Source of the DNA: Pirellulaceae bacterium | GTDB lineage: Bacteria; Planctomycetota; Planctomycetia; Pirellulales; Pirellulaceae | Direction of reading: 5' to 3' | Length of the DNA stretch: 41,779 nucleotides | Assembly (NCBI GenBank): GCA_023382975.1 | Contig: JAHDXO010000011.1 | Span: 1 to 41,779 of the forward strand | Part shown: positions 1 through 7,615 of the stretch, piece by piece | How positions within the stretch are numbered: the first letter of the stretch is position 1 | Layout of the letters: every line of letters begins with the position of its first letter | The notes under the pieces: generated by a model | Databases searched by the model: none | The model's input: the letters and a program-made list of their open reading frames with translations, nothing else | Told to the model about the DNA's origin: nothing | Program-made: the position numbers and the translations under genes

Positions 1-62
1 CACTTTCCTAGACGCCCCATTTGGCAAGCTGGAAGCTTACCCCACGACTTTTTCGGCAGCCT

Positions 63-125
63 CCGCAGGCGACTGCGCCCTTGGGCAAGTCGCGCGTCAC
101 TCGGACGCCACGCAGTCGCCTGCGG
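63..125. repeat. 15-bp perfect inverted repeat overlapping an ABC ATPase 3' end
   Basis: CCGCAGGCGACTGCG at 63-77 is the exact reverse complement of 111-125, with a 33-base loop. The right arm and part of the loop lie inside the last codons of the minus-strand ATPase gene, so its final residues (around AAGDCVASE) and its stop codon are supplied by the repeat. No T-tract follows on either strand, so it does not look like a plain intrinsic terminator. It resembles the other palindromic elements at 4291-4389 and 17244-17270. Confidence 0.75.
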
Positions 126-867
126 CCCTCCCTACAGTATCCGGCCGGAGAACTCGCGTAAACATGTCCAACAGACTTCGGCAGCCGGTCGCGGCCTGCA
201 ATTCGGCGAGTGTTCCCTCGTGCAGCAATCGACCTTGATGGAGCAGGCCGAAGCGGTCGCACAGCCGTTCGGCCTCATCCAGGCGATGAGTCGAGACGAT
301 CACGCTCTTGCCCTCCTCCCGCAGATGGCCGATATAGTCGAACACCACGTGCGTGCCGATCACGTCCAGACCTCGCGTCGGTTCGTCCAGCAACATCACG
401 GGCGGGTCGTGCATCAGGGCTCGGGCCAACGTCACGCGCTGCTTCTGCCCCGTGCTCAACCGCAGGCAGCGGCGTCCCAGCAGATCGTTCAATTGCAGCA
501 GGTCGCTCAACCGCTGCAGTTTCGCTTCCGCCGACCGGACCGGGACGCCGTACAGGTCGGCAAAGAACATCAACATCTCGCGCACCGAGAGCCAAGGGTA
601 CAATCCGTCGCTGGCGGAAACCAAGCCGATTCTGGCCTTGACTTCGTCCGGCGCGTCGACCGTCCGGCAGCCGTCCACTTCGGCGTATCCGCTGTCGGGC
701 CGCAGCAAACCGACGATCATGCGGATCGACGTGGTCTTGCCGGCCCCGTTGGGGCCAAGCAACCCGTAGACCTCACCCGGCTGGATGGCGAACGACAACC
801 GGTCGACCGCCAGAATTTCGCGGCCGTCGGCGAAGAATCGCTTCGTCAATTCGTGGACCTGGATCAT
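97..867 (-). CDS. ABC transporter ATP-binding protein, NatA-like
   Basis: This is a 256-residue nucleotide-binding subunit of an ABC exporter, acting on the inner face of the cytoplasmic membrane. Walker A GPNGAGKT is at residues 38-45, the signature reads LSTGQ at 137-141, Walker B VMLLDEP is at 157-163 and the switch histidine is H194. The Q-loop region reads [17 protein letters not shown], close to the NatA type of sodium/drug exporter ATPases, where the canonical Gln is absent. No permease is visible upstream; it is probably downstream beyond the window edge, because the gene reads leftwards out of the window. The C-terminus runs into a palindromic repeat, which may have replaced the original end. 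Substrate unknown; NatA similarity is by motif only. Confidence 0.88.
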   Translation of the reverse strand: MIQVHELTKRFFADGREILAVDRLSFAIQPGEVYGLLGPNGAGKTTSIRMIVGLLRPDSGYAEVDGCRTVDAPDEVKARIGLVSASDGLYPWLSVREMLMFFADLYGVPVRSAEAKLQRLSDLLQLNDLLGRRCLRLSTGQKQRVTLARALMHDPPVMLLDEPTRGLDVIGTHVVFDYIGHLREEGKSVIVSTHRLDEAERLCDRFGLLHQGRLLHEGTLAELQAATGCRSLLDMFTRVLRPDTVGRAAGDCVASE

Positions 868-933
868 CGTCCCCGTGCCGTTTCCCGTACCGAGTGCCGA
901 CTCTGCCGAACCGGTTCGAGCCTTGAAGACGCG

Positions 934-1938
934 CTAGAGACCTCGTTCTGCCATCGTGACCACTTCCAGATCGGTCTCGCTCACCAGTTCGCCTAGCTTG
1001 CGGAGAAGCGGGTGCCCAGCTCCACGCGGCGCGTTGTCGGCCAACTGGATGTCTGTCGCCGCAATCCAGCCGCGGTTCCGCGGCGCGTCCGGAGCGTTAA
1101 ATTCAACGGTGACGCGCTGCTGCACAACCGCCACGACTTTGAAAGTATCGCCTTTCTTCGCCGTTCCGATCGTGCGCCGCAGGGCAGTGACCGGGGTGGA
1201 TTCGGCGGTCACCTGGACGGTATCGCCCGGCTGAAACTCGCGCTTCGCCAAACGTTCCTTCAACTCGGCCAGGAAACCGGCGACCAGAACCCGGACCTCT
1301 TCCTCGGCTTGGCCCGCTGCCGCCGCGTCGCCGCGCTGCGAGGCATTCGCCGCCTGGACCAGCAAGCCCGCTGCTTGGAATTCCTTCTCGTCGGCTCGGA
1401 ACCGTTTTCGGATATCGGCTTCTGTCTCACCTCGGTGCAGCCAGACCGCGACTTGGATCGTCTTGATGCTGGCCTTCGCTTCTTTCCCCTTGACGATCAC
1501 CAGTGCGGTTCGAGGATCGGTCGCGCCGATCTCGAACGAATTCTCCCGCGATGGAGTCGGCTTGGCGAAATCGCCGCAATAGGCCTCCAGCAAGAATGTT
1601 TGGGGGCGATTGTCGTTCAGGACCATCACATCCACGCGACGATATTTCCCACCCGTCTCTTGATACTTGACGCCGTGGCAGACCATGTCCTGGACCTTGT
1701 CCGACTTGCTCTTCATCAGCGTGCCCGCTTCGACCATCACCTGAAGCGGTCGGTCCACTTTCCGCCGGACCTCGACCCGGACGGCGTCGCCGCTGCACGC
1801 TCCTCGCCCCGTCACCACGACGTCGACCAGTCCGGTTCGAACGGCGACATCAAGCCTGACGGGAGCCGGATCGCTTGCCGGAATCGCCGGCGTGCTGACC
1901 GAGCAGACGACAACCGTGAGCATGGCGACTCGAAGCAT
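934..1938 (-). CDS. Secreted protein of unknown function with SH3-like C-terminal region
   Basis: A 334-residue protein. The start at 1938 is chosen because AAGGAG lies 9 bases upstream and the first residues (MLRVAMLTVVVCSVSTPAIPA) form a clean signal peptide with an A-X-A-like end; a longer reading frame to 2016 has neither. The middle part (about 45-190) has strand-rich sequence with several Cys. About 200-260 is helical and charged (AEEEVRVLVAGFLAELKERL). The last 80 residues (VQVTAESTPVTALR...GDTFKVVAVVQQRVTVEF...RGWIAATDI) look like a bacterial SH3-type fold of the kind found in secreted planctomycete proteins. It lies 66 bases upstream of the ABC ATPase on the same strand and could share its transcript. 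Not recognised as any named family. Confidence 0.8.
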   Translation of the reverse strand: MLRVAMLTVVVCSVSTPAIPASDPAPVRLDVAVRTGLVDVVVTGRGACSGDAVRVEVRRKVDRPLQVMVEAGTLMKSKSDKVQDMVCHGVKYQETGGKYRRVDVMVLNDNRPQTFLLEAYCGDFAKPTPSRENSFEIGATDPRTALVIVKGKEAKASIKTIQVAVWLHRGETEADIRKRFRADEKEFQAAGLLVQAANASQRGDAAAAGQAEEEVRVLVAGFLAELKERLAKREFQPGDTVQVTAESTPVTALRRTIGTAKKGDTFKVVAVVQQRVTVEFNAPDAPRNRGWIAATDIQLADNAPRGAGHPLLRKLGELVSETDLEVVTMAERGL

Positions 1939-2040
1939 CTGGAATCTCCTTGCATGAAAAGTGTGAACCGTTTGTCGAGCCGCTGCGCGAAGAGACGGAC
2001 GGCACCGTCCAGGCAAAGTGGGCCGACGTCGATCAGAACG

Positions 2041-2085
2041 AAAAAAGCCGCCGCAAATCTCACGGAATCCGAGACTTGCGGCGGC
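2041..2085 (-). terminator. Intrinsic terminator of tRNA-Ser
   Basis: Read on the minus strand, a 15-bp stem (arms 2085-2071 and 2061-2047, one G-U wobble, 9-base loop) is followed directly by six T. It begins 16 bases after the 3' end of tRNA-Ser and lies upstream of the next minus-strand gene (start 1938), so it separates the tRNA transcript from that gene. Confidence 0.85.
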
Positions 2086-2100
2086 GACTTCCCATCAAGC

Positions 2101-2182
2101 GGAGGGCACGGGACTCGAACCCGCAACCCCAAAAAGGGGCGCCGCATTTCGAATGCGGTTGCTAGCCATTCGCCTACCCTCC
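2101..2182 (-). tRNA. tRNA-Ser(CGA)
   Basis: The minus strand folds as a class II tRNA. The acceptor arms GGAGGGT and GCCCTCC pair in 7 bp (one U-G). The anticodon stem CCGCA/TGCGG encloses TTCGAAA with anticodon CGA. A long variable arm (CCCC/GGGG) is typical of Ser, and the T arm is GCGGG-TTCGAGT-CCCGT. CCA is not encoded. It has its own candidate promoter (2197-2226) and terminator (2041-2085). Confidence 0.94.
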
Positions 2183-2196
2183 AGACGACTGCCGCT

Positions 2197-2226
2197 AGTT
2201 TAGCCTTGATCGGCCTCGCTAGACAA
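2197..2226 (-). promoter_or_regulatory. Candidate sigma70-type promoter of tRNA-Ser
   Basis: On the minus strand, TTGTCT (2226-2221), an 18-base spacer and TAAACT (2202-2197) each match the consensus in 4 of 6 positions. Transcription would start about 8 bases before the tRNA. The -35 box overlaps the 3' end of the dehydrogenase gene. Confidence 0.45.
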
Positions 2227-3229
2227 GACCCGAGGGCTGATTCTTGGGTTCGGCGAATATCCAGGCACGATCTGGATGCGGGAAGCCCAATTGCTTGTCA
2301 ACGTAGTTCCAAAGGGGCAGTCCAAGCTGAAAACGGCGGAGGTTTTCGCAGAACAGGTTCGTGACATCGTCGTCGCGAGTTCTTCCCTGAGCCCCGACGT
2401 GCGGGGTGATCAGGACGTTGGGCAGTTCCCACAATCGGCTGGATTCGGGCAGCGGTTCCACTTCGGTAACATCCAGTCCGGCTCCGCCCAGATGCCCGCT
2501 GTCCAGCGCGGCGATCAAGTCGGCTTCGTTGACGCACGGGCCGCGAGCGACGTTGATCACGATCGAACCCGGTTTCAGCAGGGCCAATTCCCGCGCGGCG
2601 ATCATGCCGCGCGTCTCTTCGTTCAGCGGCATTCCCAGGATCAGAATATCGGACTCGCGAAGCAAGTCGTCCAGTCGATCTGCTGGCCAGAGTTCAGCCA
2701 CATGCGCTGGTTTGCGAGTCGGGTAGACATCGGTCGCCAAGATGCGGACTCGGTACGGAGCCAGCACTTCGGCGATCCGCCGCCCGTTGCCACCAAATCC
2801 GACGATGCCCACCGTCGATCCATGGAGATCGCGAGTCGGTCGGCGGGTGAATTCGCGGCGCGTGCTTTGGCGGAAGAACACCGGCAATCCGCGCACGACT
2901 CCCAGCAACAGAGCCAGCGTTTGTTCGGCGACTTGATTGGCGAACAATCCCGAAGCGCTGGTGACTTGGATGTCCGATTCGATCACCGACGGGGCCAAAC
3001 AATGATCCAACCCGGCAGCCGACGACTGGATCCATTTCAAACGGCCTTGCCGGACAACCTCTTCCCAGGGCACGGGCCGCTGCTTGGCGTGTCCGCAATA
3101 AACGTCGGCTTCGAAAATCGCTTCGGGGATGCCTTCCTGCCCGGCATCGATGATCACCGCCTCGGGAGCGGCTGCTTGGATCTGATCGAGATACCGTGGT
3201 TGAACCGCATAGCAAAGAACGATGTGCAT
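2219..3229 (-). CDS. D-2-hydroxyacid dehydrogenase (NAD-dependent)
   Basis: A 336-residue cytoplasmic oxidoreductase of the D-isomer-specific 2-hydroxyacid dehydrogenase family, which reduces 2-oxo acids to D-2-hydroxy acids or the reverse. The Rossmann glycine motif GFGGNG is at residues 145-150. The expected catalytic triad is present: Arg229 (in NVARG), Glu258 (before PLP) and His277 (in TPHVG). The start at 3229 (MHIVLCYAVQ) aligns with the usual family N-terminus and has GGAG 12 bases upstream; the longer frame to 3322 adds an unlikely leader. It follows the binding-protein gene 3255-4271 by 25 bases, so it may be the last gene of that transport operon, although no functional link is obvious. 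Substrate specificity (glyoxylate, hydroxypyruvate, phosphoglycerate or other) cannot be read from the sequence. Confidence 0.92.
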   Translation of the reverse strand: MHIVLCYAVQPRYLDQIQAAAPEAVIIDAGQEGIPEAIFEADVYCGHAKQRPVPWEEVVRQGRLKWIQSSAAGLDHCLAPSVIESDIQVTSASGLFANQVAEQTLALLLGVVRGLPVFFRQSTRREFTRRPTRDLHGSTVGIVGFGGNGRRIAEVLAPYRVRILATDVYPTRKPAHVAELWPADRLDDLLRESDILILGMPLNEETRGMIAARELALLKPGSIVINVARGPCVNEADLIAALDSGHLGGAGLDVTEVEPLPESSRLWELPNVLITPHVGAQGRTRDDDVTNLFCENLRRFQLGLPLWNYVDKQLGFPHPDRAWIFAEPKNQPSGLV

Positions 3230-3254
3230 GGTTGGGTTGTCTCCGCAGATCGAT

Positions 3255-4271
3255 TTAGGGTGTGGTAGCTTCCAAGAGCGGCAGGAAGTCGGTGGTGAAC
3301 ACCATACGAGGATCGACGGCACCCGTCGGCAGTGCCTCGACTTCGACCAGTTGATCGTGCAGCGTCTGCCAGCGGTCGAGTGTCATGCGGCCAAAATTTC
3401 CGGCTTCGACCTGATCGTCTAGGCACAGTCCGCGCATCTCCGCGGCGCCAAAACGCAGGACTTCCGCATCCATTTCGCGGTTCAGCGCGGCGATATGGCG
3501 ATTGGTTTCTTCGGGGTCGTCCAGGTAGCGAAGCCAGCCCTGAACCGAGGCTCGGACCATCTTGGCGACTGTCTCGGGATCGCTCTCGATCATCATCGGC
3601 CTTGTGATCAACACGCTGGCGTAGGGATCGAAGCCGAGGTCCGAGACCATCAGGACGTGTGGCTTGCCGCCTTGGTTGCGAGCCACGAACGGCTCGCTGA
3701 ATACATAGGCCTGTTGGGCGAGATTGCGGTCCAGAAGAAAAGGAGCGATGCTTCCCGAATACGGGACGACCCGCACGCCCTTCAACGGCACTCGTTTCTG
3801 CAGAAACAACGAGAACATCGACGAACTGCTCATGGCCAGCGTCAAGTTCTCCAACTGATCGAAGCTGCGGATCCCCGATTCCTCGTGGACCATGATGCAC
3901 CGCGGACTGTGCTGCAGCGGCGCCATCAGGCCGACTGTGCGCGCCTGCTGGGGCCAGCCGAGCAGAACATTCTCCGCCCCCGCCACTCCGAACGCCGCGC
4001 GGCCGCTGGCGACCTGAGCCACCACGGGAACGCCCGGTCCGCCGGGACGGATGGTGACTTTCAAGCCCTGCTGCTCGTACAGTCCGTGGACCAGCGCGGC
4101 ATAGTAGCCGCCATGCTCCACTTCGGGAAACCAGTTCAATTGCAGATCGACCGCGGTCAGCGACGGAGCGGCCGACGGCCGAACGCCCGAAGCGGCGCGT
4201 TCCCCGTCCGGGTCGCCCTGGCAACCAAGGGCGAGGATCAGTGCGAGCGGCATGAGGTGGCGAGGCGACAT
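3255..4271 (-). CDS. NMT1/THI5-like ABC substrate-binding lipoprotein
   Basis: A 338-residue periplasmic binding protein. The N-terminus (MSPRHLMPLALILALGC) is a lipoprotein-like signal with Cys17 as the likely lipidation site, though the box reads ALG-C rather than the textbook LAG-C. The motif LNWFPEVEHGGYYAA followed by GLYEQQGLKVTI matches the start of the NMT1/THI5 fold, which in ThiY binds a pyrimidine precursor of thiamine; relatives bind sulfonates, nitrate or riboflavin precursors. The mid-region (SFDQLENLTLAMSSS) and the late WLRYLDDPEETNRHIA region fit the same fold. It lies 112 bases downstream of the permease, separated by a tandem repeat. No clear Shine-Dalgarno precedes Met1 or the alternative Met7 (4253). 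No thiamine gene and no THI box is seen nearby, so the ligand stays open. Confidence 0.88.
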   Translation of the reverse strand: MSPRHLMPLALILALGCQGDPDGERAASGVRPSAAPSLTAVDLQLNWFPEVEHGGYYAALVHGLYEQQGLKVTIRPGGPGVPVVAQVASGRAAFGVAGAENVLLGWPQQARTVGLMAPLQHSPRCIMVHEESGIRSFDQLENLTLAMSSSSMFSLFLQKRVPLKGVRVVPYSGSIAPFLLDRNLAQQAYVFSEPFVARNQGGKPHVLMVSDLGFDPYASVLITRPMMIESDPETVAKMVRASVQGWLRYLDDPEETNRHIAALNREMDAEVLRFGAAEMRGLCLDDQVEAGNFGRMTLDRWQTLHDQLVEVEALPTGAVDPRMVFTTDFLPLLEATTP

Positions 4272-4290
4272 GCGAGGATACCAGATTACA

Positions 4291-4389
4291 CAGGCTGGCA
4301 GCCTGCGCTACGAAGTTACCAAATCTTGCAGGCTGGCTGCCTGCGCTACGAAGTTACCAAATCTTGCAGGCTGGCTGCCTGCGCTACGA
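4291..4389. repeat. 38-bp tandem repeat, 2.6 units, with palindromic core
   Basis: Unit 1 is 4291-4328, unit 2 is 4329-4366 (one mismatch) and a partial unit 3 is 4367-4389. Each unit begins with CAGGCTGGCAGCCTG (unit 1, 7-bp arms around one base) or CAGGCTGGCTGCCTG (units 2 and 3, 5-bp arms), followed by CGCTACG and an AT-richer linker. The array fills the gap between the permease and the binding-protein gene. The permease stop codon TAG (4386-4384) lies inside the last copy. Confidence 0.93.
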
Positions 4390-5217
4390 GGGTTCGGAAC
4401 GGTCGGTGGCGGTTGGATTATACCAACGCGCCAGGACGGTGGCACCGGTCAGACTGACAACCGCGAAAATTGCGACGCCCAGGACGGTCGAAGCGATGAC
4501 GGCGGCGAACAATTCGGCGGTGCGGAGCTGCTCCAGGTTCTGGCGGATCAGAAAACCAAGCCCGAACCGGTTCATCATAGTGCCGACAAAGAACTCGCCG
4601 ACGATCGCTCCGACCACCGCCAAGCCGCTGGAGGTCTTCGCCGCCACGACCAGATAGGGCACCGAATTCGGCAGACGCAGTTTGAATAGCACCTGCCAAC
4701 GGCTGGCGTCGTACAGCCGGAACAGGTCCAGCATCGATGGATCGACCGCCAGCATTCCGGCGGTCGCGTTGGTGATGATCGGGAACAGACTGATGATCAA
4801 AGCGACGAGCACCACGCTGTGAAATCCGTAGCCAAACCAAGTGATGATCAACGGCGCGATGGCCACGATCGGGACGGTTTGCAGAAAGATTGCGTAGGGG
4901 TAGCAACTGCTGCGGATCGCCGCCGATTGCGAAAAGACGAACCCGATCAGCGTGCCGAGCATCAGGCTGGCGACAAACCCGCTGAGTGCGGCAGCGGCGG
5001 TCATCATCGTGGCTTGGAAGATCGCGTGCCCCTCGGACTTTGCCGCGGAAGCAACTCGCCAGGGACTCGGAAGCAGATAGATCGGCAAATCGAACCAGGT
5101 CACGGCCGCTTGCCACGCCGCCAACACCAGCACGAAGAACACCACCGGCGGCGCCGCGCTGCGAAGCTGTCCGGCGATCCACGGCTTCCTTGCCATGTTC
5201 CTATCGTTCCGTCTCAT
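4384..5217 (-). CDS. ABC transporter permease, SsuC/ThiX/TauC type
   Basis: A 277-residue integral membrane subunit with a binding-protein-dependent transport inner-membrane domain. Hydrophobic spans include VVFFVLVLAAWQAAVTW, the AALSGFVASLMLGTLIGFVF region, VPIVAIAPLIITWFGYGF, VVLVALIISLFPIITNATAG and a last span near AAVIASTVLGVAIFAVV. The cytoplasmic coupling loop reads LFRLYDASRWQVLFKLRLPNS, the EAA-loop equivalent that docks on the ATPase. The start at 5217 is chosen because its ATG overlaps the TGA of the ATPase gene (ATGA at 5217-5214), with AAAGG about 9 bases upstream, which implies translational coupling. The C-terminus ends exactly where the 38-bp repeat array begins, so the last few residues may be altered by the repeat. 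Confidence 0.92.
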   Translation of the reverse strand: MRRNDRNMARKPWIAGQLRSAAPPVVFFVLVLAAWQAAVTWFDLPIYLLPSPWRVASAAKSEGHAIFQATMMTAAAALSGFVASLMLGTLIGFVFSQSAAIRSSCYPYAIFLQTVPIVAIAPLIITWFGYGFHSVVLVALIISLFPIITNATAGMLAVDPSMLDLFRLYDASRWQVLFKLRLPNSVPYLVVAAKTSSGLAVVGAIVGEFFVGTMMNRFGLGFLIRQNLEQLRTAELFAAVIASTVLGVAIFAVVSLTGATVLARWYNPTATDRSEPS

Positions 5218-5978
5218 CGGGACGCCTTTCGCAACAGTTGGCTCACCTGCCCGCACAGTCGGGCGAATTGGGGTTCGGCGCGGAGATCGGGGGAGCGGTT
5301 CGGGCCGAACGGGATTTCGACTTCGGCGACGACCGTGCCCGGGCTGGGACTCATGATCAGGACCCGTTGACTGAGGTACACCGCCTCGGCCACGTTATGC
5401 GTCACGAACACCGACGTCCAACCCTGCTGGTTCCAGATCCGGTTCAACTCCTCATTCAACTGCCCTCGCATCAGGTCGTCCAAGGCGGCGAACGGCTCGT
5501 CCAGCAACAACAGATCCGGGTGCGTCACCAAGGCGCGGGCCAAGGAGACTCGCATCTTCATTCCTCCCGAAAGCATCGCAGGCCGCTTGGCAATGTCGGC
5601 TGGCTGAAGACCGATCAGCCGAAGGCACTCATCGACCCGTCCGCGCTGCTCGTCGACGGGCGTGCCCTGCAACTCGAGCGGCAGGCGGATGTTGTCCGCC
5701 ACGGTTCGCCAGGGCAACAGATTCGGGTCTTGAAAGACAAACGACAGCCGGTGCCTCTTTCTGCGGTTCTCGGCCGGCGAAACCCCGGCCACGGTCAGCG
5801 TGCCGGTGTTCGGGGCGAGCAGTCCTGCGATCAACCGCAGCAGGGTTGACTTTCCGCACCCCGAGGGCCCGACGATCGAGACGAATTGACCGGCCGCAAC
5901 CTGGAAGCTCGCGCCGCGCACCGCCGCGTACCTACCGCGGAAAGTGACATCGAGATCCTTGGCGACGATATCGATCAT
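5214..5978 (-). CDS. ABC transporter ATP-binding protein, SsuB/TauB/ThiZ type
   Basis: A 254-residue ATPase energising the importer formed with the permease (overlap of 4 bases) and the NMT1-type lipoprotein. Walker A GPSGCGKS is at 37-44, the Q-loop FQDPNLLPW at 82-90, the signature LSGGM at 136-140 (Met in place of the final Gln, common in this subfamily), Walker B LLLLDEP at 156-162, the D-loop ALDD just after it, and the switch His194. This is the nitrate/sulfonate/taurine branch, in which FQDPNLLPW is typical. It is the first gene of the three-gene minus-strand cluster, divergent from the S41 protease gene with only 122 bases between the two starts. Confidence 0.93.
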   Translation of the reverse strand: MIDIVAKDLDVTFRGRYAAVRGASFQVAAGQFVSIVGPSGCGKSTLLRLIAGLLAPNTGTLTVAGVSPAENRRKRHRLSFVFQDPNLLPWRTVADNIRLPLELQGTPVDEQRGRVDECLRLIGLQPADIAKRPAMLSGGMKMRVSLARALVTHPDLLLLDEPFAALDDLMRGQLNEELNRIWNQQGWTSVFVTHNVAEAVYLSQRVLIMSPSPGTVVAEVEIPFGPNRSPDLRAEPQFARLCGQVSQLLRKASR

Positions 5979-6031
5979 CCGAAATTGGTCCCCGGGGAGG
6001 TTGTTGAAGCTCTTGCTTGTCGGCGTTCCCG

Positions 6032-6060
6032 TTGCCAGCAGCCCCTGGCAGACGTATACT
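6032..6060 (+). promoter_or_regulatory. Strong sigma70-type promoter candidate for the S41 protease-tsaD unit
   Basis: TTGCCA (6032-6037, 5 of 6 to consensus), a 17-base spacer and TATACT (6055-6060, 5 of 6). The transcript would start near 6067, about 34 bases before the ATG at 6101. Confidence 0.7.
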
Positions 6061-6100
6061 TCTGCCGAAGCTTTGTCACATCATAGCAGGAAACACGCTC

Positions 6101-7615
6101 ATGGTTAGTTCGAGTGTCCGGTGGTGGATGACGTCGGTCCTGAGTGGCATCATTCTCGCCTCCAGCTTGGCCGCTGGCCCTTCGGCTGTGTGGGCCGACA
6201 CCGAAACTCCGGGGGTTGAGAATGAACCGCAAACGGCGGCATCGGAGCAGCAGGACGACCAGGCTTACTACGAACTGTTCAAGCTGCTGGCCGACACGCT
6301 GGATCAGGTCGAACGCAACTATGTCAAGCCGGTCGACCGGCGGCGACTCGTCGATGCGGCCATTCGCGGAATGCTGACCGAACTGGATCCGTACTCGAGC
6401 TACATCCCGCCGGCCCAGTTGGATCGCTTCCGCTCGGGGGTGGAAGCCGAATTCGGCGGCGTGGGAATCCAGGTCACGGTGGACAAGGGGCAACTTCGGG
6501 TCATCAGTCCGATTGTCGGCTCGCCGGCTTACCGCAGCGGCATGATGTCGGGCGACGTGATCGTCGAGATCGATGGCCGGACTGCGCAGGGCATCACGAT
6601 CGACGAGGCAGTCGAGCGGATGAAGGGCAAGCCGGGCACCGAAGTGACGGTCAAGATTCTGCATCCCGGGGCAACCGAGCCCCAAGTGCTGACGTTGCAG
6701 CGCGAGGTGATCCGCGTCGAGACCGTCCTGGGCGACACGCGGGGCGAAGACGCTTCCTGGAAATGGATGATCGACGACGAGCGCAAGATCGGCTATGTCC
6801 GCGTCACCGCCTTCGGACGACACACGTCCGAGGAACTGCGCAAGGCGGTCGGGCAACTGGTCGACCAGGGGTTACGCGGTCTGGTTCTGGATCTGCGGTT
6901 CAATCCGGGCGGCCTGCTTACTTCGGCGATCGAGGTCAGCGACATGTTCATCGCCGAGGGACGAATCGTCAGCACCGAAGGCCGCAACACGCCGACTCGC
7001 ACCTGGGACGCCAAGGGCAAGGACACGTACCCGGACTTCCCGATGGTCGTGCTGATCAATCGGTACAGCGCCAGCGCTAGCGAGATCGTCGCGGCGTGTT
7101 TGCAGGATCACCAGCGCGCGGTGGTGATCGGCGAACGGAGTTGGGGCAAGGGCAGTGTCCAGAACGTGGTTGAGTTGGAGGAAGGCGTCAGCGCGTTGAA
7201 GCTGACGACGGCCGACTATCGCCGGCCCAGCGGGAAGAACATCCACCGCTTTCCCGACGCCACGGACGACGACACGTGGGGTGTCATGCCCGACGACGGG
7301 TACGAACTGAAGATGTCCACCGAGGAGCTGACGCTGCTTGCCGCCGAGCGGCGCAAGAAGGACATCATACGGCGTCCCGGCGACGCTCCGGTTGACGTTA
7401 CCGGCGAGGAGCTTGGCGACAACGAGGGCGATGACGCGGAGGTCGACTCCCCGCCGCCGTCCGACCGGCAGTTGGGCAAGGCGCTGGAGTACTTGGTTAG
7501 CGAGCTGAACCCGCCGGCCAACGATGGCGGCGAGACCGACGAGACCGCGGCGAAGACGGCAGCCGCTCAACTGGAAAAAGACAATGCGAATCTTGACGCT
7601 CGAGACGACCTGTGA
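6101..7615 (+). CDS. S41 family C-terminal processing peptidase (CtpA/Prc type)
   Basis: A 504-residue exported serine protease that trims or degrades extracytoplasmic proteins from their C-termini. Start at 6101 with AGGAAA 8-13 bases upstream; residues 1-40 form a signal/anchor (MVSSSVRWWMTSVLSGIILASSLA). A helical segment with the family LDQVERNYV motif follows, then a PDZ domain (VEAEFGGVGIQV... to about residue 200) and the tail-specific protease core. The catalytic dyad is visible as Ser325 in SASASE and Lys350 in WGKGSVQ, 25 residues apart as in E. coli Tsp. The C-terminal 100 residues are acidic and low in complexity (EELGDNEGDDAEVDS). The gene overlaps tsaD by 32 bases, so the two are probably co-translated. 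Confidence 0.95.
   Translation: MVSSSVRWWMTSVLSGIILASSLAAGPSAVWADTETPGVENEPQTAASEQQDDQAYYELFKLLADTLDQVERNYVKPVDRRRLVDAAIRGMLTELDPYSSYIPPAQLDRFRSGVEAEFGGVGIQVTVDKGQLRVISPIVGSPAYRSGMMSGDVIVEIDGRTAQGITIDEAVERMKGKPGTEVTVKILHPGATEPQVLTLQREVIRVETVLGDTRGEDASWKWMIDDERKIGYVRVTAFGRHTSEELRKAVGQLVDQGLRGLVLDLRFNPGGLLTSAIEVSDMFIAEGRIVSTEGRNTPTRTWDAKGKDTYPDFPMVVLINRYSASASEIVAACLQDHQRAVVIGERSWGKGSVQNVVELEEGVSALKLTTADYRRPSGKNIHRFPDATDDDTWGVMPDDGYELKMSTEELTLLAAERRKKDIIRRPGDAPVDVTGEELGDNEGDDAEVDSPPPSDRQLGKALEYLVSELNPPANDGGETDETAAKTAAAQLEKDNANLDARDDL

Noticed and set aside
4291..4389. Short CRISPR-like array
   Set aside because: The 38-bp units abut directly, with the linker part of the repeat itself. There are no variable spacers and no cas genes.
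5979..6031. TPP riboswitch upstream of the NMT1-type transporter
   Set aside because: No CUGAGA/THI-box elements are present on the minus strand before the ATPase gene; the gap is only 122 bases and holds the divergent promoter.
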